A DNA stretch of 64,000 bases. It comes from Sialis fuliginosa (taxonomy: Eukaryota > Arthropoda > Insecta > Megaloptera > Sialidae). The notes below the pieces were generated by a model. The model did not search any database and was not told the DNA's origin. It saw nothing but the letters and a program-made list of their open reading frames with translations. Made by a program: the position numbers and the translations under genes. Shown piece after piece: positions 1 through 13,600 of this stretch. How positions within the stretch are numbered: the first letter of the stretch is position 1; every line of letters begins with the position of its first letter. The stretch is taken from positions 12,288,267 to 12,352,266 of the forward strand of contig OY540809.1 in the NCBI GenBank assembly GCA_961205875.1. Reading direction: 5' to 3'.

Positions 1-218
1 TGTAGACTTATTCGCGCTTTCTCTCTCGCACGGCGGACGGAAAGGCTGCCTCTAGGAGGTATATGCTCGAAGCATTTAACCGAATCTGTATCTCTAACCG
101 GTTAAGAAATCCCTATGCATTTCATACTTATCTTGGACAACCTGTATATTTTAAAATACCTACCATGAGTTTTCTGATTTATATATTTTTTTTTTAGAAA
201 ATTAAACATATTATTATG
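1..218. other. Gene-free AT-rich stretch
   Basis: No coding signal is seen. The stretch leads into the palindrome at 219-330. A GC-richer patch at 20-60 is too short to assign. Confidence 0.3.
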
Positions 219-330
219 TTGATATAGATCTTGGCTTCTAGGTGTAAGCCGCGTCAGTTTGGTCGTGTTATCGGCCGATAACACGACCAAACTGACGCGG
301 CTTACACCCAGAAGCCAAGATCTATATCAA
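219..330. repeat. 112-bp near-perfect palindrome (MITE family P, copy 1)
   Basis: Arms 219-274 and 275-330 are reverse complements with one mismatch (position 240 against 309) and no spacer; the centre is ATCGGCCGAT. The arm contains CGCGTCAGTTTGGTCGTG and a GGTGTAAG block. The same arm occurs at 27609-27745 and 55926-56097, where loop sequence separates the arms. The flank at 331-355 (ACCACCGCGG, GCCTCAAGAC) matches the outer arm of those copies, so the real TIR is longer and copy 1 has lost its left outer part and its loop. This is a foldback MITE; the family is not recognised. Confidence 0.85.
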
Positions 331-1139
331 GACCACCGCGGAAGCCTCAAGACTTGTATTATGTTGATATATTTATAATTTATAATGTTGTTAATAAAAC
401 ATTCCAAATTTAACTAATCCTTCATTGCTAATTAAAATGAGTAATTTTTTTTATAATCATGTTAATATTGAGCCACAGGAAATATGAAACGTGAAAAGCC
501 CTTTATTTTACCGGCTATGGCAATTGTGTTAGTTATTATATTTATTTTAGATATATTAAAATACTTACCATGATTTATATTATTATTTTTAGAAAATAAA
601 ACATCTTTTTTGCACTGACAGTTGATGTATTTATAATGTTTTTAATTTTTTGTTAATTTATAAGCAATATTCTTAATTTTAATCAAGATAATAGCGAGAA
701 TATTAGTAAATACGAGTGCATTCAAGTGCAAACGATTTGATGTAAAAGAAAAGTCAACTCTAATATACTTGCAGAAAACACAATTACAAAGAACCGGTTT
801 CTTAACATAATTCATAAAAAAACCAAGGGCTTATTTTTTGCACGTTAATCATGTGCTATTTAAGTACGTTGACATCATAAGCTACTAATGTTAAATCAAA
901 TTATTTGAACTAAATTAGAGTATTTATTTTAGGTAAGTACTTTAAATATAAAGTTACTTTTCTTAATTGTCACAACAGCGAAAAAGTGGTACATATATGT
1001 GATATAAAGTTGATATGTTTTTTTTCTCCCATAGATGGCAGCAATGCAATTTAAAATATTAAGATTGGCACTTTATTAAAATTCGGTTGCAAAATTGGGG
1101 AATATCGGAAAAATTTGTCTCTAGAAAAAAAATGATTAT
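331..1139. other. AT-rich sequence, no gene seen
   Basis: No ORF with coding character, RNA gene or clear terminal repeat was found. Homopolymer runs and short A/T repeats dominate. Confidence 0.4.
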
Positions 1140-2166
1140 TAACTTCCCAACAGGAAGTTATTGTAATCGATCCGAAAATCAAAATAAAAAATTTCAATAT
1201 ATTTTTATGTTTCAAGGTCACTATAATATATTTACAATATTTTCAGAAAGATCTACATATGTGTGTGTATGTATGTACGCATGGGCGCCGGGAGGGGGGT
1301 GCAAGGAGGTGAACTTGCACCCCCCTGGCAAATGAAATAATTAAGAAATACAATTGTAATTTTAAAATTTTATACATTTGCACCCCCCTGGCAAAATGGA
1401 AAGAAATTTACTTCGTGTATAAAAAGATATAAATGTAAAAATATTAAACTGAGGACCTTTTTTTTTTTTAGTCGTCTCAATCTTGAATTATATATTTTTA
1501 AATACTGAAGACCTTTTTTTTTTTACTCATGTTAACTTTCATAAAAAAAAATTTTTTTCGTAAATATTTTCATCTTATATATCTAAATGCACCCCCCTAG
1601 CAGAAATCCTGCCGGCGCCCATGTATGTACGTACATGCACGAAATCTCACAAATAAAAAATGCCATTGACTTCGTTGGGGTGCCAATCGAAGCGCCTTGA
1701 CGTGAATATGATCTGGAAGAAAGGACATTTCGAAATTCAACCCCTACGGGAAAAAAAGAGGTGTAAAATTTAGTGTGGGTAAAAAAAATTTTTTTGGTCG
1801 GCTTTACTTGAAACTTAGCATGAATAAATATTCTACAATACAAATAATAAAAAATGTATTTCAGTATTTTTTTGAAGGGGTGAAAACCACCCTCAAAATT
1901 TGAATTTTAAATACTAATAAATACGTTTACTAATTGATGTTGCCTTGGAAACAAACGCAATTAAATTCAAATTGTCAAATTATATCTAAAAATGTGTATT
2001 ACATTATTGAGATTAGGAATAATATTCTATAATATTCATAATAAAAAGGTGAGTTTTATTTCTGACAAATTCCATAAAAAAAATTTTATATACATATTAA
2101 AAAATATACGGAAACAATAAATAATCAGTACCTATTCAAGTATTTATAGTCGTGTTGGGAAGTTGG
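1140..2166. mobile_element. TIR element (ends AACTTCCCAACA / TGTTGGGAAGTT) with a nested insertion
   Basis: The left end at 1141-1152 and the right end at 2153-2164 are reverse complements. A shorter relative at 52856-53078 shares both flanks: the left part (TTCAAGGTCACTAT block) and the right part (ATTCAAGTA block, and CAAGGGTCGAACCCACGG just outside). The middle of this copy holds a GC-richer insert at about 1275-1635. No transposase is visible, so the element is non-autonomous. Confidence 0.65.
1275..1635. mobile_element. Nested MITE with GGGCGCCGG termini and GCACCCCCCTGGCA repeats
   Basis: The left end reads ACGCATGGGCGCCGGGAG and the right end CCTGCCGGCGCCCATG, forming an imperfect TIR. 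Three copies of GCACCCCCCT(G/A)GCA lie at about 1317, 1380 and 1589. It is inserted in the element at 1140-2166 and is absent from that element's relative at 52856-53078, which supports insertion. Confidence 0.55.
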
Positions 2167-2860
2167 TTGTGTGAACCTCAAGGGTCGAACCCACGGCTTG
2201 TTTTTATATTATTTGGTTAGTTCGATAATTTTAAACTTTATTACTACCTATATTATCAAGTTCATTTGAACATGTGTTTGGAAATTCTCCATGAGTAAAA
2301 AATTATGCCCTAACTAATTTTTACTAATATTTAAAAATCCACCCAATACAAAAATTATAAAACATTTTTTCTTCTTCCTGAAATGTACTATAATTTGGCA
2401 ATCATTGTAATATGATATATGCATGTAAAGAAACGCATATTATTAACAATTTTTTATTTATAAAAAAAATTACATTAAATATCTAATACTAAATGAATAA
2501 AGTGATTTTTCATTTAAAAATATAAACTTAAAACTATATGGCACATGAATATGGCACTTAAAAAGTAAAAATTAAATATATACATAAATAATCGATATAA
2601 TGTTTATTCAAAATTATTTAAAAAGCTTTAGTAAAACTACGAAATATGGTAATTAATAGAAATGATGATTAAATATAAACTGGTCTATTAAATATGAAAT
2701 AATAAATAAATATATTGAATATCCTGTATTCAGATATATATATTTTTAGAAATAAAAATGATTATTTGAAACATTAACCACCAATTTTATGAAAATCTGT
2801 ATATAAGCCCAGATTTAAAACTAAGTAATTGTAAGATGACTAACAATAAGATGTGCTTAC

Positions 2861-2978
2861 TAGTGGCGTAACCAGCGGTGTTGTAATTTGTAACCAGTAA
2901 GAGACCAAACGGTTATACTAGATAATTATATGTAAAATATCAATAGCCTCCGATAAAAAAATATTGGTTACGCCACTG
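2861..2978. mobile_element. hAT-type MITE, 118 bp, with 8-bp target duplication
   Basis: TIRs are TAGTGGCGTAACC and GGTTACGCCACTG. The flanks GTGCTTAC (2853-2860) and GTACTTAC (2979-2986) match at 7 of 8 positions, the size expected for hAT. There is no coding capacity. Confidence 0.75.
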
Positions 2979-3672
2979 GTACTTACAATTAATAAGAATA
3001 AAATTTTATTTAATTATATTATTGAGTTTTAAAACAAGCTCTGTAATATCTATTCTCTTTTACTTCTTTGTATTCCTTCTTTTCTCCTAACTATTATTTT
3101 GATCAATGTACTCTTATGATAATAAAACGAAATTTTAATTGTATACCTACTTATAGTCAATTAAGACATTATCATCAAAAATGCAGATAATATGTATATT
3201 ATCTCTTGTCAAGTTAAGTGGAATTTGAACAATGACAATATTTCTGTGTCTCAGCATGTAACTGATAACATAAATTATTATTATTTAATTAATATATTAT
3301 CCACAAATATACTAATAATTCCGGAATGATGCATCATGTGTATTACTCATGATTTAAAATGTAAATAATTGAAATCCTTAAAGCATAAATATTATGCAAT
3401 AGATTAGAATTTTTAAAATTAATACTGATTATAAATATAAAAGATTTAATTACGTATATGATTCAATAAATAAATCTAAGTTATGATTGGAAGACAGATC
3501 GATTAAATATGACCCAAAAAAACTTTGGAATGTTCTATATAAAAATAATGTCTTAGAAATATATTGCAGAATGTTTCACAAAAAAAAACCTTATTGCACA
3601 CAGAATTTATATTTTTATATAATTCATAACTCACAGTCTTCTCATAAAAAATATTTTAAATATCCTAGTGCA

Positions 3673-4590
3673 GGCGATAGAAGGAAGTGAGTGGAAATAA
3701 TATGACTACGGCAACTATGATCAGATTCGTATACCTGAGACCTTAAATAACTTAAAAAGTTATGGTGCCAGTACCTTGGTGCATTTTTTTTTTAAATAAA
3801 TTTTTTTTTGCATCATCTTTAGACTATTTCACATAAAAAAGGTCCTTTCACTCATAACTGTAACTATAGTCCTTTATTTGTTATACATTTTTTAAAAGCT
3901 CATAAAACCTTGAATTTAGGTATTTTCAATCATGCAAATGTATACTTTAAAACTAATGTTATCATACTTAATATATTTTTTTAATAATGTTCAAATGAAT
4001 GTTTACAATATAGTTACTTCGATTTCAAAATTCTTACTGGCAACCACCTTTATTTTAATTAATTAATTTTTATATAAATTAACAATTAAGTGCGAGTTCA
4101 TATTACCCTCTCACTAACCCTCCCACACTCCCATATGGATAAAATAGTTATTTACAAAATTAAAGATAATTAAATTCTCTACCAAAAAGGTTATATACAT
4201 ATTTTTCATCAGATTCGTATTTCAACGAGTAATGAGTGTCTGAATTTATTAAAATTATTGATCAGTGTTTCAATGGAAAGACAACATTAATTATATTGTT
4301 AAGATTAAAAATACCCAAATTCAAAATTTTTATGGACTTTAAAAAATTTATAACAAATAAAGGAGTAGAGTTACAGTGAATATAAGGACTTTTTTATGTG
4401 AAAAGGCCTAAAGATAATACAACAAATTTTTTATTTCAAAAAAAAATTTTTTTTGTATGGCCTTTTCGCGATTTAAAAAATATCGGATCAAGGTACCGAC
4501 TGACACCTTGCATTTTTAAGGTCTCAGGTATACGAATCTGAACATAGTTGCCGGTTATCATATTATTTCCACTCACTTCCTTCTAGCGCC
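3673..4590. mobile_element. Long-TIR foldback element (about 920 bp) beside the transporter 3' end
   Basis: The left arm, about 3673-3750 (blocks GGAAGTGAGTGGAAATAATA and CGTATACCTGAGACCTTA), is the reverse complement of about 4516-4590 with few mismatches. Weaker inverted similarity continues inward (GTGCCAGTACCTTGG against CAAGGTACCGACTGACAC, and AAAAAGGTCC). It has no ORF of note and ends about 45 bp past the transporter stop codon, so it may lie within or bound that gene's 3'UTR. Confidence 0.75.
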
Positions 4591-4635
4591 TCGTCTATCC
4601 AGTCTTCTTTATTTATTAAACATTAAAAAAATATA

Positions 4636-7600
4636 TTAAACTATTAGAACTTTTTTATTTCGCTCTAACATTCCCTCCTTTTCTTCAATTTCTGTTTCAT
4701 CCCCATTATCATCAGAAGATGTTTCATCAATTTTATTCCTAAAGTAATCTTCAATTTCTAGTAAAGTTTTACCCTTTGTCTCTGGTAAGAAAAAGTAAAC
4801 AAAAATAGCTCCCACCAAAGCCACCGCACCATAAAATAAAAACAAACCCGCCCGACCCATGGATCTCAGCATCGCAGGGTAGAGTTTAATTATTATAAAA
4901 GCAAACGAGTACCCGATACAACTTGTCAATCCACTGAACAACCCTCTCACTTGTGTCGGATATATTTCACCAATCATTGCAAATGGAATCGATAAAAACC
5001 CTATAGTTGACACGAAAAAATAACACAATAACAGAACAACTGGAATCCATTTCAATGTATTCGGAGTAGATTCCAACATAACTTGTGGAACAAATGACAT
5101 ATTTGTTAATGTACCATTGTTATCAAAGTATGTTTCAGTTGTAGGTGCCATTGTTGCATTTAATTGCAATTCCATTAAGGATATTTGAGATGGATTTTTC
5201 GGTGCTATTAAGTAAACATACTCAGCTAACATCACCATACATATTGCCATTCCAGCGCCAGAAACAATACTTGGAGGTCTTCTACCATATCGTTTAGAAA
5301 TGTGACCTATCATTATTGAAGCAATCGTACGGATAATCCCAATCATAACCGCCATTAAATATGGATCAAATGTTACTCCTGCTTCTATTATAATATCTAC
5401 AGCATAAAACACAATCATTATTGTTCCAGAGAACTGTTGGAAAAAGAAGAAAATTGACATGATCAGTAAAGGTTTTGCACATTCTGGTTTTGTGAAATAT
5501 TTTAACTCTTCTATAAGTTTTTCTTTCAATGTTAGTTTGGCATTTATTTCATCTGAATTCATTGGCTCGCAGGTATCTTTGTAGACTAGTCCGTTTTGAA
5601 CATTTATTTTTCCTTTAACTTCTGGTGATTTTTGTATTTCGTCATCGTTCACTACTTGTACGGATACGATTTTATATTGTGATTGTTTTAAACGGCGTCT
5701 GGAATTCTCTGCTTCTTCTAATCGTCCTTTTCTTTGTAACCATACTGGAGATTCTGGTATTAAGAAGATAGCTAGTACAAGTCCAATAACTGGTATTATA
5801 GATGAAATTATTGCCGATAACTTCCAGTCATCCTGAAATTTAAATTTTGATATCAGAAAATTAATTAATTACAAATTCAGTTTAAATCATAGAGATAATA
5901 TAATATAGAAAAGGTGAGCCATGCATTTTATGTAAGTGGACACCAATCATAAATAATAAGAGAAAGCGACATTTCGTGTACTTGTGTCTTTGTCTTTTGA
6001 CGCATTCATAAGTCTTCTTCTGGCGCATTTAAAGAACTGTCAAGTTATTTTGTATATATTATGTACATACTAAATATTTACAATAAATAAATTAGTAAAT
6101 TTATTTTTAATAATTAATAAAAAAAACACTAAAAAACTAGAATTTTACTACAAATTAAGTCGTACAAAGAATGTCAGGTGTATATTCTATGGTCAGATGT
6201 AAGCACATAGATAATCAAATTGTTATATGTACCGTCATCTCTATGGAAACATGTATTGTTTGACAAAGATAGATAGAGGTCCACAATTTCTTCTTCCTCT
6301 TTCTACCGACAGTTATCGTTTTCGGCTGCCTCACTTTCTCTATGTTATATTATCTCTATGGTTTAAATGCTAATCAAAAGTTCTAGATTTTGTCAACTTT
6401 AAAATATTACTCACTTGGAATACGAATCCTAAAATGTAAATGAAAAGTACTCCTAAAGCAAAAGCGACCGTTGTCCATGTGGCTAACATCCCTCGCATTT
6501 TAGGGGATGATATTTCACTAACATATACAGTAGCAGGTATACTCGCCAAACCTGTACCCAAACCTGAAATATAAATTAAAATTAAAAAATGTCCGTAAAC
6601 TCTGTTCATCTCAACTGCTACCAAAGGAAAGTAAAACATATTATATACATTCAGAACAAAAAAAAAATCTTCATAAAGAAAGCAATGTTAATCAGGCTAA
6701 ATTATGCAAGCGGAGATCATTTTTAAAGAAACTACAAAAGTTTTTATAACTTTGTATAGAAAATATAATAGGTACTGGTACATAGATACCCTATAAAAAG
6801 ATTTCATGCAATATTCACGTAAAATGTATCGTTCTACCTGATTTTAATTATTTTATATGGACCATCTACTAGCATATTTCATTAAAATTCGTTCAGTGGT
6901 TAATGAGTTCTGCTTATGACAAGGATTTAATAGAAAGGTAGAGAAAGAAAAGTGTTTGTTATGAAATTTTGAAATCGGGCACAATTGTTTCTGAAGTTAC
7001 AAAGCTTCCTTTTATCATTTAGACTTGGCGAGGGAACAATACAAATGAAGACCTTATCTATATTAGAAATAAGGTAAATGACTTCAGTTTGTTCAGATTA
7101 CACAACATGATAAGGACAACAAAATTATTAGAATAAAGTTCTTAGTAATGTTAGTATATATCTTCAAAAATGTAATTTTGACAACACCGAAAGAACCTAT
7201 ATTCATTCGATTTTTTTTAAATTGTATTTATATAAAATATATATAAAATACTAACTGTTACCCGCGACTTCGTTCACGTGGAATTTAAGTTAGGTAATAC
7301 AGATTTCTACGCCAAAAAAGTATAACCTAGTGCGCGTACAAATGTCACGAACCCATTTATTTATCTAATAAATTTTCGGGATACAAAGTAGCTATCTCCT
7401 TGTCAAATTTCATCAACATCGGTTCAGCGGTTTAGCCGTAAAAAAGTAACAAACAGACAGATAGATACACTTTTGAATTTATAATATTAGTGTGTATAAT
7501 AAACTACTACTTCATATAAACAAGTTAAATCAGTAAAATTTCCATTTGAATTTATGTCAATTATAAACATTGCATCTTTCAATGACTCATATACATGATA

Positions 7601-10600
7601 TATTATAACATCGATAATTGCAATGTTAATAAATACGTAACATGTTTAACATTATTGTGACATAGGTATGTCTATCTTATATAGAAATAACAGCAAAACT
7701 TATCTATATTTTAAAAAGAGAGGCATCTCCTTCGAGTATTTTGTAGTTTAGTTGTATTATGTGTAACAATAGATCAAGGGTGTTATTTTAAGCAAAAAAC
7801 TTCATGTAAATATGCATCCGGAAATTCTTCTTCTTGAGGGAGCTACAGCCCCCTAAAAAATGAGTTTATTTAATTTAATATCTACAGAACCCATAAGTAT
7901 TATTATTATTATTATGTATTATTTGATAATCGGTTTAGTATTAGTATTAAAGAATAATAATTCAGCCCATGGGGTAACCGAGCCATTCAGTTTGTATTTT
8001 GTGTTTTTTTTATTCTTTATTTTTACCCTATACGCCACTGTGCTAAATAATTATTGATCGATACTAAAAATAGATAATACTGCCTAATATAATACTAAAC
8101 CGATTATCAAATTTTTAACTTTATCACAATGTATTAATGATATTAAATAAATTAAAATTAATAATCTTTGGACGAAAAGAGAGGCTATAACTTCCTCATG
8201 AAGAATTTCCGGATACATGTTCATATCAGTTTTTTGCTTAAAATAATATCCTGTTGTAAATCAGTCTGCATATAACTGATGCACTACGAAATATGTTAAA
8301 TCAGATTTGTATATACCAGGGCTTCGAACCGGAACTGAACCGAAAACCGGAAAAACCGTTATTTTTTGCCGGAACGAAAATCGGAACAGAACCGAAATAA
8401 AAATATCGGTTTTAACGGTTCAGTACATGTTAAAATACTCGTATTAACATGATCTTATTTCCAACTTCAATTGTCGATCGGACTATCATACAAGTACCAT
8501 AAAATATTCTAAATTATGGTACAAACATTTTTTTTAATTCAAATAATTTTTTTTTAATTAATCACTCGGAGCTGAACCAAAAACCGAAAAAACCGTTATT
8601 TTTTGCAGAACGAAAACCGGAACTGAACCGAAATATATGTTTTTACTCGAACCGGAACGAAAACCGAAACGAAAAAAATAACGGTTCGAAGCCCTGGTAT
8701 ATACATACATGAAAGAAATCATTTATTTTTAATATCATTATAATGATTTGGATGTTACATAAATAGATATATAATGGATAAAAAAACATATAATATCTTC
8801 TGTTTTGCGACTTTTCGAAATTTTAATGATCTTTAGTTCCAAAGTACAATGTCACCAAATAGGAGACTTTTTTGTCTACATGATAAAACATACATACGTA
8901 CAAAAGCAACTCTAGCGAAAGTAATCACAGGACGACTATAAAGAAGTACAATTTCCTCTAAAAAGTGTCATTATCGAGATAATTGCGAACAATCAACGAA
9001 ATACCACGAAACAGATGTAGTTTTTTTTCATGTTTAGACCCTAATTTAAAATGTTCTGCTCGATAGATTTTTTATAAAACACGACATATTTTTTTATATT
9101 AATATACATATACATACATTCGACTGAATCGTTCGAAACCTATGGTAACTTATCAAAAATCACTGTTTTATAAACGTATAGGCAGCAGATAAGACAGTTG
9201 CCTCAAGTCTCGGGCATTCAGGAGGCCTAGTAAAAAAATGCATTGGGTCAAGACAATCCTTGTTTTATGTACATCGAAAACAATATTTTGTTAATATTAA
9301 AATATAATCTTAATCCGACTAAATAAATGTTTCTCTTTAAAAAAAAAATGTTGGGCAAAAACAATAAATTCTTTATTTTAAACAATATTTGCTCTTGTTT
9401 GAAAAAAAAATAGACAATAAAAACTATAAAATCCGGATATACGTTAAGCTTTAACGTCAAACAGGCGTTGACACTCTTTTTTTAACGAATCTAAAAATCA
9501 AAATTCGGATTTGGCGCTCAAATTGAATGCCAATATGAAAAAGCACCTTAACCCTTTGAGTAATGAGTTAATTTACAACATATACTGTCAGGGAGTAAAT
9601 TTACGTATTTTTTCCTCCGGTAAATATTAATAACATATTTTTAAATAACTTACAAACATCATTAATAAAATTAATTGTATGTAAAAAAAATCTGCCAAGC
9701 AAATGCACAATGCTTCCTAAATTCACCAAAGGTAATTAATTATTGAACAATTTAAATAAAAACCGATAAAGTGTTCAGATAAATTGCCTGCCATTGGTTA
9801 ACCATTTAATTTTTATACAATTTTACTAAAAAAATATAAGTTCGAAATTTTTCTTAAGACGCACCTGATTATTTTTTCGTATATTTTTAATTTTTTGACA
9901 ATTTAAATCTAAATCAAAATTTATGCAAACGTCAAAATGACATTTAATATGTCAAAGTAAATATCAATTTAAAAAAATTGAATGCTCTACATTACTCTAC
10001 AAAAAAGATTCTATAAAATTTTCACGTAACATGTCGTTCTTGAGATATATTGAAAAAATAAATAATTTGAGACGTAACCCCTCCCCCTTACACACGATTT
10101 TGATGATTTTTAAATGGTACCGTCCTCAAGCCAGACCCAACCAACCAACCAAGTTTCACTATATCGGTTCACTGGTTCATGAGTTGTGCGTGTGACAAGG
10201 ATTCAGAGGACAGACACACACACACAGACAGACATACAGACACGGAACGAAAAGTGTTTGTCTTGACCTGAAACGGAAAGATCAATTTAAAATTTTGAAA
10301 TCGAAGAACAATTTTTCGGTCTCAATCTAAAACGATCACAAAGCTTCTCGTATCTTCGATATTGCGAGGAAGCAATAGAGAAAAAAACCGCGCGAAGTTG
10401 TATGGCTATACCCGTTCTGCGGTACTTTAATTGGATCTATAGACTTTCGCCGTACCGTTACGGCTATACTGCCCAAAGGGCCAACACACAAACTTGTCAA
10501 TTACCTGCAACAAAGCGTCCAATAAGCAGCGTAGTGTACATCGATGAAGCATTCGATGAATCTGCAGTCGCTATTATAATCCATCCAAGGAACATGACAA

Positions 10601-13600
10601 CGTTCGTTACGTACAGACCCCATTTGCGTCCCATACGATCCAAGAATGGTCCAGATATCAAACATCCCAATGGTGTTGCAATCGATGCTATGCTTGCTGT
10701 AAAATAAAATACATTTTATTACAAAATAAAACGGCCAAGTGTTGGGCACGCACATGATAGGTTTCTGTAGTCATCACGATTTATAAACAAGAGTTTTAAT
10801 TAAGTTTTGATAAACTATTCTAGCTACAGTGTTCATTATAATTTTCATTGAAAGTACTAACTAAAAGCTACATTCTGGATTTATTTTAGATTTTTTTCAT
10901 CGATAGTTTAGAAAGTAGAAGGGATGAAGGGGACGCTCTGATAACGACATTTAAATACAAATATATCGTGACTAAAGGGTTAAAATCAAAAGGTCATATG
11001 ACATTTTTTGTTGCATTTTAGGAGATCTATCTAAAGATATCCCACTCAATGGGGTAAGTGAAAAAAAATTTCAGTACAATTTTCAGTCTATGAGAGGGGG
11101 TCCAAAATAGATTTGACAGTGTTCGTTATAATTTTCAGTGGAAGTACTAATTAAAAGCTATATTCTCGAATTTTTTCAGATTTTTTGAATAGATAGTTTA
11201 GAAATTAAAGGGGGGGACGCTCTGATCACGACTTTGAAGGCAAATATGTCGTGACTGAAGGGTTAAAATCAAAATATGCTATAGCATTTTTTATTGCATT
11301 TTAGGAGACCTATCTAATGACATCCCACTCAATGGGGTAATGGAAAAAAAATGTGAGTTCACTTTTCAGTCTATGGAAAGGGGGTCCAAAAACAATTTTT
11401 TTTTCAAAAATCTTTTCTGTTTTTGTGTTATCAGTCTTCGTCCGTATACCAAATATCATCTTAATCGGCTTAAAATTTTAGAGGACAGACATGGCGAAAC
11501 TATAAGGTTTCCTAGTTTTCTACGGAAACCTAAAAACTAGTTAATGTTAATGAGTTGCATCATCGGTTATCAAGCCTAAAATACTTTCACGTGGCGTGTT
11601 TGTTCAGGTATTTAAAATGAATAAAATATGTAAATTAAAAAAAAACTATACGATATAAAAATGTTTTTTGTTCATGATACATCAGAGTGTCTCAGTTTCG
11701 ATGGACCAGGAAGTTTTTTTTAATGCTTTAATTTAGAGATCTTATACAAAGGTCACTTTTTTATGTGTTTTCAAACATTATACACTTATATCAGTGCAAT
11801 TTTTACTTTCTTATACCATGTATATGAAATATACATTAGTATAAGTAAGTATAGTGAAGCCGATTTTTTTCGAACTCCGGATTTTGACGGAATTATCTAT
11901 TTTGACCTTCCCTGAATCCATTCTGACTATTTTCGCCATGATGTCTGTGTGTCCGTCTGTCTGTCTGTCTGTAAGCGCTGTAACTCAAATACGACAAATC
12001 GTAGAAGGGTGATATTTTATATTTAAGATTAATTTTTGGCTGGGAAGAAAACATCCTATTTTTGAAAACGATCTTTCAACCGGATACGGATGTTTACCTA
12101 CGTCGATTTTTTTATTTTTCGAATTACTCTGAAACAGTGCGAAATAGAGAAAAATGGTCAAGTTAAAAAATGTAGGTAATATCTATATCTATAATTTATG
12201 TTCTATTCATTTTTTTGTAAAAACGAATTTAAAAAAAAAATTTATTATAATTCAAATGGTTCATAACAGAGGAGAAAGATATTTTACTTGCGTGTTCCGA
12301 AAACCAAATATATCAATACTACATGGGCTGAAAAATCTTTGGCCTGACATACAGATGAAAACAAAAATAAAAAATTTATATGCTTCCCATACTAGAATAC
12401 TGTCAAAATTCATGACATTTCATGTACATTCAAGTTACAGTCTTCAAAGTGGCGCTACTTTTGTTATTTTTTTAATCATAGAAAAAAGTGAATTTTGTGT
12501 TTTGATTAAACATCGTCTTTTGATGGGGAAAAATACAGTCCAAACAAAGAAATGGCTTGATAAGTGTTACGGCATATCTGCCCTAACTAATTCAACCATA
12601 AAACATTGGTTTGCTGAACTTCGTCTTGACCGTATAAACACAAATGATGCAACACGTTCATGAAGGTCAAATGAGGCAGTTACTCTAGAAAACAGTCGAA
12701 AAATTCTTTAAATTGTGTTGAATAACCGCAAAGTGAATGTGAGTGAGCTAGCTAACACCATAAGCATCTCAAAGAATGAGGTCATATCCTTCATAAATGT
12801 TTACATATTAAAAAGCTTTCCGCGCGATGGGTACCGCGTTTTTTAATAATTGACCAAATAAATAGCGATAAGTTAAAACAATGTTTAAAAGGTTTATTAC
12901 AGATTAAATTTATATCTCCAAGTAACACGAAAACTAGCACGTTATATTTCTTTTACTTAAACTAACATTTCCAAGAAACTAGCTCTTTTTTAATTCTAAT
13001 CGCAAAAACTAGATAGCATGTAGATCGTAGATATGCTATTTCGCCGCTTAAAGTTGCATATTTAATATTTCACCGCGAAAACTAACATTTATCTTCATAA
13101 ATTATATTATTATTAAATATTTAAAACTTCTTATTTTTCGATAAAAGCTTGTTCATTTTTGCAGGAAAATTAAAACGAGCGTCGCTATTATTATATAGTA
13201 TCTACTTACCAAACCATGATGCCTGATTTGGATCTAATTTGACTGGATTGTTTGGATCTGTGAGAGTTGGTAGAGCTATAGCTGAATATCCAACATTCAT
13301 ACCAGGTGCAAGTATTGTTATATTAGCGATTATTGCTAAATAAACCTATAATAAAACATGATTATTAATTACTTGAAACTAAATTATACGAGCAAACCGA
13401 AACTATCAGATAATGTACTGGCTCCAGTCTTGGCCGCTTTAAGTGCAATGTATACTTTTTTTTAGGATTGGTGGGCTTCTTTTTTGTAATTTTCATGAGC
13501 TCATGTTAACTAATAAAACACGTATCTCTTTATTAAATCAATTAAATTACCAAATTCCGCAAATATAGTTTGTTTTTTTAAATGTAGCCTGTTATTATGT

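Noticed and set aside
2165..2200. tRNA-like B box (GGTTCGACCCT, minus strand), also at about 53045
   Set aside because: No A box or cloverleaf is visible at the right distance; it is part of the repeat flanking two related TIR elements.
10402..10707. Plus-strand 101-codon ORF
   Set aside because: It is antisense to transporter exon 3 (10505-10696), whose minus-strand translation is clearly an MFS segment.
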